The notes below the pieces were generated by a model. It was not told the origin of the DNA and made no database searches. It saw only the letters and a list, made by a program, of their open reading frames with translations. The position numbers and the translations under genes are program-made. A DNA stretch of 5,224 bases from NCBI GenBank assembly GCA_003645115.1, contig QNEG01000143.1, positions 1 through 5,224 of the forward strand. The letters are read 5' to 3'. Positions within the stretch are counted from its first letter, which is position 1, and every line of letters begins with the position of its first letter. Source of the stretch: a bacterium. Its GTDB lineage: Bacteria; UBP14; UBA6098; B30-G16. Below are positions 1-3,648 of the stretch, piece after piece.

Positions 1-40
1 ATTTGCATGCTTGCTATTTTGCCGAGGGGGATAGAGAAAA

Positions 41-64
41 CCGGGGAAATTAAATTCTCCCCGG
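41..64 (-). terminator. Rho-independent terminator of the tetR-radical SAM operon
   Basis: Read on the minus strand, CCGGGGA (64-58) pairs perfectly with TCCCCGG (47-41) across an AT-rich loop of ten bases. Four T residues follow directly (complement of 37-40). It lies about 33 bases past the radical SAM stop codon, the expected place for an intrinsic terminator. On the plus strand the stem is not followed at once by a T tract, so it is probably one-directional. The U tract is short, so termination may be incomplete. Confidence 0.75.
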
Positions 65-97
65 CTGGAGTTTTCAGGTATAGAAATTCTGTAATCG

Positions 98-1588
98 CTA
101 TTTCGTCGGAGCAGGAATAGTGGAAGCATTGATAGTTTCCGCCTTGGCTATATTGGTGTTTTGATAACGGCGATAAAGGTTTTCCCATATTGGATCCAAT
201 AGGCGAGCGCAATCGACATCATATTGGAGCATCAGTTTGTAGTATTCAGGGTCTTTGAGCACATATTTTGCATTTTCGTCCAATGATTTGGCATTGAGTT
301 CGGTGATAATCCTATGAGATTTTTTAAAGTGATCTCTTATGAAGCAAGGGCGAATCTCGTTTCCGCGCTCGTTAACCGGTTTTTTGTAATTGTAGGATTT
401 TTGCCATTTTCGCACCGCTGTGAGAAGCGGCGTTTGTAGCACATCAGAGAGGGTTTTCCCGTTATATATGAAGTCCTTGATGTTGTGAGTGTAAAATGGC
501 ACGAATGCACAGGGAGTTATATTTCCGTTCCAATCAATGTAGAAATATCCTCCACTTCTACCTCCAGCAATACACCCTGATGAGAATACTCCGCTGTTCC
601 AGAAATCTGCTATAAACAGGTGCTTTTCCCGGACGAGCATCATCTCGCGTTCCCACATTTTCTTTCTCACCCCAGGAGGCACCTGCATCAATACTGATGG
701 ACCCCTACCGATTGGCATATATTGGAATATCCATTGGAATAGTGCTCCCTGTTTGTTGAAGTAGAAGTCAATAAACTCGTCGGAAATTAAAAGTTCTGCA
801 TTATGCGGCATCGCTGTGGTAGAAATTCCAAAAGGTGCACCTGTTTCCCGAAGGTTTTCCATTGACTGCATAATTTTGGCATAGGTGCCTTTTCCACGGC
901 GTTCATCGGTTTCCTTTTCAACCCCCTCTATAGATATTGCAGGATATATATTGCCCGCCTCGGCAATTCGTTTCGCCAGTTCCCTGTTAAACAGTGTGCC
1001 ATTTGTATATACCATAAATATCTGCTCTGGATGTTTTACCGCTATGTCTATAAGGTCATATCCATCGCTGCGCCAGATAAACGGTTCTCCGCCAGTGATT
1101 ACCGTGAACCAACTATTCCATTCCTTATATTTGTGCGTTAAAATCCAGTCTAATTCATAGAAAGTCAGGGAATTGTTAATAAATGGCGAACTGGCGGCAT
1201 AACAACCTTTGCATTGTAAATTGCATTTTCCAGTTGGAGCAATCACCAGAAAAGTGGGGGGGTCTTCGCCGTAGTTTTGCGCATATTCGCTTTTAGAAAG
1301 CGAAAAATCAACCGGTCCTGCCCCAAGAAAACAATCCACAAAATACCTAAGAGTTTTTCTGACTTGTGGGGAACCTTGTCTGTATGCCTTCAGCACCAGT
1401 CGCAAAAGTGCCGTGGAAATATAGAATTTATCTTCCAGTTCTCTTTTAGCAAACTCAGGATCGGTATCTTTCACAAACAGAGGATACGTCGCTTTTTCCA
1501 GCGATACAAGCACAGGTTCTGGGGCTTTCGATAATATCCCTATCCTCCCAGCCACCTTTTTTCTCATAAATTCACCCATCGTTGCCAT
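98..1588 (-). CDS. Radical SAM protein with SPASM/twitch-like C-terminal cysteines, function unknown
   Basis: Predicted cytoplasmic iron-sulfur enzyme of 496 residues that cleaves S-adenosylmethionine to start radical chemistry; the substrate is unknown. The cluster motif CxxxCxxC is at Cys122, Cys126 and Cys129 (KCNLQCKGCY), followed by GGEPF at 166-170, YTNGTL near 194-199 and AISIEG at 217-222. The C-terminal part has GCIAGG (Cys339), TPC (Cys360) and RPCFIRDH (Cys415), a layout like the auxiliary-cluster region of SPASM/twitch enzymes. From memory, the blocks SDEFIDF, FQYMPIGR and IADFWNSG belong to a widespread, uncharacterised radical SAM family of about this length, so the gene looks full length. 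The ATG at 1588 is chosen because AAGGAGG lies six bases upstream; the frame stays open to 1639 but an earlier start has no such site. It is 57 bases behind tetR, presumably in the same transcript. I see no precursor peptide gene beside it. Confidence 0.9.
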   Translation of the reverse strand: MATMGEFMRKKVAGRIGILSKAPEPVLVSLEKATYPLFVKDTDPEFAKRELEDKFYISTALLRLVLKAYRQGSPQVRKTLRYFVDCFLGAGPVDFSLSKSEYAQNYGEDPPTFLVIAPTGKCNLQCKGCYAASSPFINNSLTFYELDWILTHKYKEWNSWFTVITGGEPFIWRSDGYDLIDIAVKHPEQIFMVYTNGTLFNRELAKRIAEAGNIYPAISIEGVEKETDERRGKGTYAKIMQSMENLRETGAPFGISTTAMPHNAELLISDEFIDFYFNKQGALFQWIFQYMPIGRGPSVLMQVPPGVRKKMWEREMMLVREKHLFIADFWNSGVFSSGCIAGGRSGGYFYIDWNGNITPCAFVPFYTHNIKDFIYNGKTLSDVLQTPLLTAVRKWQKSYNYKKPVNERGNEIRPCFIRDHFKKSHRIITELNAKSLDENAKYVLKDPEYYKLMLQYDVDCARLLDPIWENLYRRYQNTNIAKAETINASTIPAPTK

Positions 1589-1594
1589 TTCTAA

Positions 1595-1601
1595 CCTCCT
1601 T
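1595..1601 (-). promoter_or_regulatory. Shine-Dalgarno site that fixes the radical SAM start
   Basis: The minus strand reads AAGGAGG, then six bases (TTAGAA), then the ATG at 1588. The match to the anti-Shine-Dalgarno sequence is near perfect and the spacing ideal. It excludes the in-frame start 17 codons upstream, which would place this purine box inside the coding sequence. Such strong re-initiation would let the second gene be translated well even if the first gene of the operon is poorly translated. Confidence 0.85.
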
Positions 1602-1645
1602 AAAATGTTTTTACCATTTGCGTTTTTTTGCAAAATCACTATTCG

Positions 1646-2245
1646 TTAACTATTGTTGCTCTTGACCGCTGAAAGTAAGATGAGATAAAAATTTTTGTAG
1701 TATTTCTTTGCGTCCTCATCAGAAATTTCTTCGTCTATGACTAATTTTTCTAATCCAATAAGAAATTTATTTATGGTTTCCGCTAATAAATCAATATCCT
1801 TTACAAAAAATTCATCAGATTTTGCGCCATATTCCAATATTTCCTTTATGAGATTTTTCTCAAATTCACGCAGTTTTTCGGATTCTTCTTTTATTTCTGG
1901 TAAAATTGCTTTTATCTCATCTTTGCTATTATGGTATAATTGCGAAAATTCTCTTAGTATCTCGTGTCTGACCAAAAAATATTTTTCCAACATCCTATCG
2001 GCTGACTTTTCGGAAAGCGTTTCCATAAGAGCATTGCGTATTTTCTTTAACTCCCCTCTTATCACATCGGAAAAAACCTCTTCCCGCGAGTGAAAATAAT
2101 TGTAAACAGTAGAGCGAGCCACCTTCGCTATTTTCGCTATCTGGTTCATATTGATTTCCGACAATCCTGTTTTTTTGAACAGTTGGTTCGCAGCCTCAAT
2201 GATTATTCTTCGCGTTCGCTCTATTTTATTCTTGTTTATGTTCAT
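1646..2245 (-). CDS. TetR-family transcriptional regulator
   Basis: One-component repressor of about 199-202 residues, a normal size for the family. Counted from a possible GTG at 2254, the N-terminal DNA-binding domain spans about residues 10-65, with the helix-turn-helix and following helix in MNQIAKIAKVARSTVYNYFHSREEVF (residues 36-61). This matches the TetR pattern of an IA..A.V..ST.Y.YF core followed by a charged S/K-E step. The rest, about residues 66-202, is a helical and highly charged ligand-binding and dimerisation domain that I cannot tie to a ligand. I prefer ATG 2245. GTG 2254 is in frame but lies inside the operator arm, and neither start has a Shine-Dalgarno site. It is the first gene of a two-gene unit with the radical SAM gene, and the inverted repeat over its own start suggests autoregulation. 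Family assignment is confident; the regulatory target is inferred from position. Confidence 0.9.
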   Translation of the reverse strand: MNINKNKIERTRRIIIEAANQLFKKTGLSEINMNQIAKIAKVARSTVYNYFHSREEVFSDVIRGELKKIRNALMETLSEKSADRMLEKYFLVRHEILREFSQLYHNSKDEIKAILPEIKEESEKLREFEKNLIKEILEYGAKSDEFFVKDIDLLAETINKFLIGLEKLVIDEEISDEDAKKYYKNFYLILLSAVKSNNS

Positions 2246-2246
2246 T

Positions 2247-2273
2247 TTGGACACTTTTGTCGTTTGTGTCCAA
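2247..2273. promoter_or_regulatory. Inverted-repeat operator, probable TetR binding site
   Basis: The arms TTGGACAC (2247-2254) and GTGTCCAA (2266-2273) are perfect 8-bp reverse complements separated by 11 bases. The 27-bp span runs from the edge of the predicted -10 box, across the likely transcription start, to the region of the tetR start codon. A repressor bound here would block RNA polymerase. A length of 27 bp and arm centres 19 bp apart fit a TetR dimer or pair of dimers, as known for sites such as that of QacR. Binding by this particular TetR protein is inferred from adjacency. Confidence 0.7.
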
Positions 2274-2300
2274 TAATATGGATGTCAATTCATTTGTCAA
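2273..2300 (-). promoter_or_regulatory. Sigma70-type promoter of the tetR-radical SAM operon
   Basis: On the minus strand, a consensus -35 box TTGACA (complement of 2295-2300) is followed after 16 bases by TATTAT (complement of 2273-2278), five of six matches to the -10 consensus. Transcription should start near 2265-2267, giving a leader of only about 20 bases to the ATG at 2245. A second TTGACA (complement of 2283-2288) lies within the spacer but has no -10 box at the right distance. The operator covers the region just downstream of the -10. Confidence 0.7.
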
Positions 2301-2301
2301 G

Positions 2302-2321
2302 GAAAAATTTTGAAAAATTTT
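2302..2321. repeat. Two tandem 10-bp A/T tracts upstream of the tetR promoter
   Basis: GAAAAATTTT occurs twice in perfect tandem (2302-2311 and 2312-2321), followed by a run of six T at 2323-2328. The 10-bp period is close to one helical turn, and A-tracts in phase with the helix are known to bend DNA. They abut the -35 box of the leftward promoter, where an UP element or curved DNA would act. The outer bases GGAAAAA and TTTTTTCC also form an inverted repeat. The functional reading is inference; the repeat is plain in the sequence. Confidence 0.6.
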
Positions 2322-2398
2322 CTTTTTTCCTTCACTAATAGGGTTTGATTGTCCGCCCTGGAATTTTTGCTAAATTTGATAACTAAAAAAAATAAACC

Positions 2399-2404
2399 GG
2401 AGGG
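2399..2404 (+). promoter_or_regulatory. Shine-Dalgarno site of the urocanase fragment
   Basis: GGAGGG lies five bases before the ATG at 2410. This good ribosome binding site in front of a broken gene shows that the start of the hutU remnant is the genuine original start, and that the fragment could still be translated if transcribed. No convincing promoter is visible in the roughly 70 bases before it. Confidence 0.7.
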
Positions 2405-2409
2405 AAGAT

Positions 2410-2613
2410 ATGCCCAAGCGCATCATCCGTGCACCCAGGGAGAACAAACTAATCTGCAAAAGGTGTCACCAAGAAGCAGCGATGAGAATGCTTATGAACA
2501 ACATTGCCCCCGAGGTCGCCGAGGATTCCGATAACCTTATAGTCTATGGTGAAACCGGCAAAGCAGCGCAGAACCAAGGGAGCAATGTATCACAGCGGTT
2601 CATCTCCACATAG
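2410..2613 (+). pseudogene. hutU: N-terminal remnant of urocanate hydratase (urocanase), truncated
   Basis: Urocanase converts urocanate to imidazolonepropionate in histidine breakdown. The first 55 residues here match, from memory, the start of that family: RIIRAPRENKLICK corresponds to the R.IRA.RGTEL.CK region, then EAAMRMLMNNIAPEVAE (family NNLDPEVAE) and LIVYGETGKAAQN (family VVYGGIGKAARN). Homology stops at Asn55 (2572-2574). The frame continues for only 12 unrelated residues (QGSNVSQRFIST) to a stop at 2613, whereas intact urocanase is about 550-680 residues. The NAD-binding and catalytic parts are absent, so no activity is possible. Several usually conserved residues are changed (Asp to Ala, Gly to Glu, Arg to Gln, Trp to Cys), which fits relaxed selection. 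The tail overlaps a minus-strand gene fragment. Identification is by motif recall, not by search. Confidence 0.75.
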
Positions 2614-3194
2614 CAGGAATCACGAATCAGGAAATCACCTACCATATTGGCATTTTCCATAATTAGAGTGGATTGGTCGAAACATTGCCGAAAATTCCAA
2701 AATGGAAAATAAACTCGGCGAGCTATATATGTGCTACTATCGTAGAGAAATGTTCGATAGACAGTGTGCGCGTAGATGGTGCAATTTTCTGCCTCGAAAT
2801 ACGAATTATCATTCATAAAATGTGGAAACTGCGATAGATATTCCTGAAATACATTTAGATATGCGCCATTGCGGACGATGACTTTGCCATTGTCCTGTTG
2901 CCATAATATTCCTCGAAGTGCCAATTCTGCATCGTCTATTATCAATACGCCATCGCCATATACGATAATATCTCCATCCTGCTCCATATATGAATCCACC
3001 AACAATGTTTCCGGTTCGGGACCGATATATAAATCATCCACACTGCGAATATCGGCGAGAGAATTTATCCTACCATTTGAATCGGTCAATGATATTCTGG
3101 GTCGGTTATTTAGAACGGGATATTCTCCGAGAACTAACCATAAATCGAGCAAAATTATAACAATTAAAATCGCTCTAACTTTGGCATATTTCAT
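2544..3194 (-). CDS. Exported or membrane-anchored beta-helix-like protein, 3' end lost
   Basis: I do not recognise a named family. The ATG at 3194 has GAGGA six bases upstream. Residues 1-7 carry positive charges and residues 8-22 (AILIVIILLDLWLVL) are hydrophobic: an N-terminal signal or anchor without a clear cleavage site, so the rest should lie outside the cytoplasm. Residues about 75-208 show short beta-prone rungs with recurring Asp/Asn-Ser or Asn-Gly turns: GDGVLIIDDAEL, DNGKVIVRNGAYL, DNSYFEAENCTI, DSSTYIARRVYF, DQSTLIMENANM and DSCYVEMNRCDT, starting 19-28 residues apart. This resembles a right-handed parallel beta-helix, often a surface or carbohydrate-related fold. Real sequence appears to end at Phe208; the last eight residues (CAALPVSP) are the antisense of the hutU fragment. 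The gene therefore seems to have lost its 3' part and ends mid-rung. Whether the truncated product folds is unknown. tRNA-Thr lies 50 bases upstream on the same strand. Confidence 0.6.
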   Translation of the reverse strand: MKYAKVRAILIVIILLDLWLVLGEYPVLNNRPRISLTDSNGRINSLADIRSVDDLYIGPEPETLLVDSYMEQDGDIIVYGDGVLIIDDAELALRGILWQQDNGKVIVRNGAYLNVFQEYLSQFPHFMNDNSYFEAENCTIYAHTVYRTFLYDSSTYIARRVYFPFWNFRQCFDQSTLIMENANMVGDFLIRDSCYVEMNRCDTLLPWFCAALPVSP

Positions 3195-3200
3195 AGGGAT

Positions 3201-3205
3201 TCCTC
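3201..3205 (-). promoter_or_regulatory. Shine-Dalgarno site of the beta-helix-like gene
   Basis: The minus strand reads GAGGA, then six bases (ATCCCT), then the ATG at 3194. Spacing and content are good and fix the start of this otherwise unrecognised gene, which supports it being a real coding sequence. No separate promoter is evident in the 50 bases between tRNA-Thr and this site, so it may rely on transcription from upstream. Confidence 0.6.
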
Positions 3206-3244
3206 GGCTAAATATTTAATTCTCGATGGTGATTGTCATAATAA

Positions 3245-3316
3245 AGCTGGCGCGGGGAGTCGAACCCCGAACCTGCGCATTACGAATGCGCTGCTCTTCC
3301 GTTGAGCCACGCCAGC
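3245..3316 (-). tRNA. tRNA-Thr (anticodon CGU)
   Basis: The minus strand folds as a complete cloverleaf. The acceptor arm is GCTGGCG with CGCCAGC, the D stem is GCTC/GAGC with loop AACGGAA, and the anticodon stem is GCGCA/TGCGC with loop TTCGTAA. A five-base variable loop (AGGTT) follows, then a T stem CGGGG/CCCCG with loop TTCGACT. The anticodon CGT (complement of 3282-3284) reads the threonine codon ACG. The stretch GAGCAGCGCATTCGTAATGC is, from memory, the same as in E. coli tRNA-Thr(CGU). The discriminator base is T and the 3' CCA is not encoded, so CCA must be added after transcription. All stems are fully paired, so it should be functional. Confidence 0.95.
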
Positions 3317-3374
3317 AGTTAATATAATTAAGTTGATGAATATATTTTATGAAAGAAATTTTTTTATATTTCCT

Positions 3375-3401
3375 TCCCAAGTTTCGTGGGTCGTTTTTTT
3401 T
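3375..3401 (+). terminator. Weak hairpin with eight-T tract, possible terminator or decayed repeat
   Basis: CCCA and TGGG arms flank AGTTTCG; one more G-C pair forms inside past a mismatch. The sequence TCG and then eight T residues (3394-3401) follow. The form is that of a poor rho-independent terminator for plus-strand transcription, yet no complete plus-strand gene ends nearby. It could stop antisense transcripts before iorA, or be a worn copy of an interspersed palindrome. The stem is weak, so the call is tentative. Confidence 0.25.
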
Positions 3402-3475
3402 AGTCATTAGTTGTTAGAAACAGAAAAATCGATTCACCACAGATGAAACAAATACTTCGGGTTGCAGAGTCTCTC

Positions 3476-3499
3476 GTTCCCACCGCTCTGTATGAGAAC
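3476..3499. repeat. Imperfect palindrome, possible decayed interspersed repeat
   Basis: GTTCCCA (3476-3482) pairs with TGAGAAC (3493-3499) at six of seven positions around a ten-base centre CCGCTCTGTA. The GTTCCCAC...GCTCTG wording resembles palindromic intergenic repeats that I recall from many environmental bacterial genomes, where intact copies carry GTTCCCAC and GTGGGAAC arms. Here one arm has decayed. There is no second intact copy in the window, so membership in a repeat family is inference. Confidence 0.3.
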
Positions 3500-3585
3500 A
3501 GATGATGAGATATTGCTGGAAATTAATCAAATTATATGATGTGAAATCTAAAATAATTATATTCCACAACATCGGACATTTTCAT

Positions 3586-3613
3586 TTGACTAACAATGAC
3601 AATCGATTTTATT
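3586..3613 (+). promoter_or_regulatory. Candidate promoter of iorA
   Basis: TTGACT (3586-3591, five of six to the -35 consensus) is followed after 16 bases by TTTATT (3608-3613, four of six to the -10 consensus). The start would fall near 3620, leaving a leader of about 30 bases before the ATG at 3649. TAAAAT at 3625-3630 is a better -10 box but has no -35 partner at the right distance. I see no operator-like inverted repeat over this promoter. Confidence 0.4.
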
Positions 3614-3636
3614 TACAATTAAGTTAAAATAATCAC

Positions 3637-3643
3637 AAGGTGG
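3637..3643 (+). promoter_or_regulatory. Shine-Dalgarno site of iorA
   Basis: AAGGTGG lies five bases before the ATG at 3649. It is one base away from the full AAGGAGG consensus and confirms the chosen start, which also agrees with the usual iorA N-terminus (LLSGNEAIARGA). Confidence 0.75.
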
Positions 3644-3648
3644 TAATT

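Larger units (their letters stand above)
3317..3648. other. Gene-free stretch between tRNA-Thr and iorA
   Basis: No coding frame here has a ribosome binding site or recognisable protein. The left part (3317-3400) is very AT-rich and should hold the leftward tRNA promoter, but I cannot fix its boxes: TATATT ends only four bases from the mature tRNA. Imperfect palindromes lie at 3375-3390 and 3476-3499, and the phrase CACCACAGATGAAACA is at 3436-3451. The right end carries the likely iorA promoter. The rest looks like ordinary spacer DNA or decayed repeats. Confidence 0.6.

Noticed and set aside
885..1534. Plus-strand open frames of 91 and 85 codons opposite the radical SAM gene
   Set aside because: They mirror conserved blocks of the real gene on the other strand and have no initiation signals.
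1617..1634. Small inverted repeat TTTGC/GCAAA around seven T between tetR and the radical SAM gene
   Set aside because: A five-base AT-rich stem is too weak to be a terminator or attenuator, and it sits just before a strong ribosome site within the operon.
1589..1639. Longer start for the radical SAM protein, 17 codons upstream
   Set aside because: The added residues overlap the AAGGAGG ribosome site and the spacer after tetR, and the first codon has no ribosome site of its own. The start at 1588 is far better supported.
98..2245. Mycofactocin-like peptide maturation locus (TetR plus radical SAM)
   Set aside because: No short precursor peptide, RRE-type binding protein or dehydrogenase is present, and the radical SAM protein shows a different motif set from MftC as I recall it.
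3245..3316. tRNA-Thr as an integration site for a mobile element
   Set aside because: No integrase, no duplicated tRNA 3' end and no phage or island gene is visible on either side; the broken genes nearby are not explained by tRNA-directed integration.
3216..3407. Minus-strand open frame of 63 codons across the tRNA
   Set aside because: It passes straight through a complete tRNA gene and AT-rich spacer, has no ribosome binding site, and has no protein-like composition.
3427..3608. AATCGATT palindrome present twice (3427-3434 and 3601-3608)
   Set aside because: Eight-base palindromes recur by chance in AT-rich DNA; the copies are 174 bases apart and only the second touches the iorA promoter, so a regulatory role is not supported.
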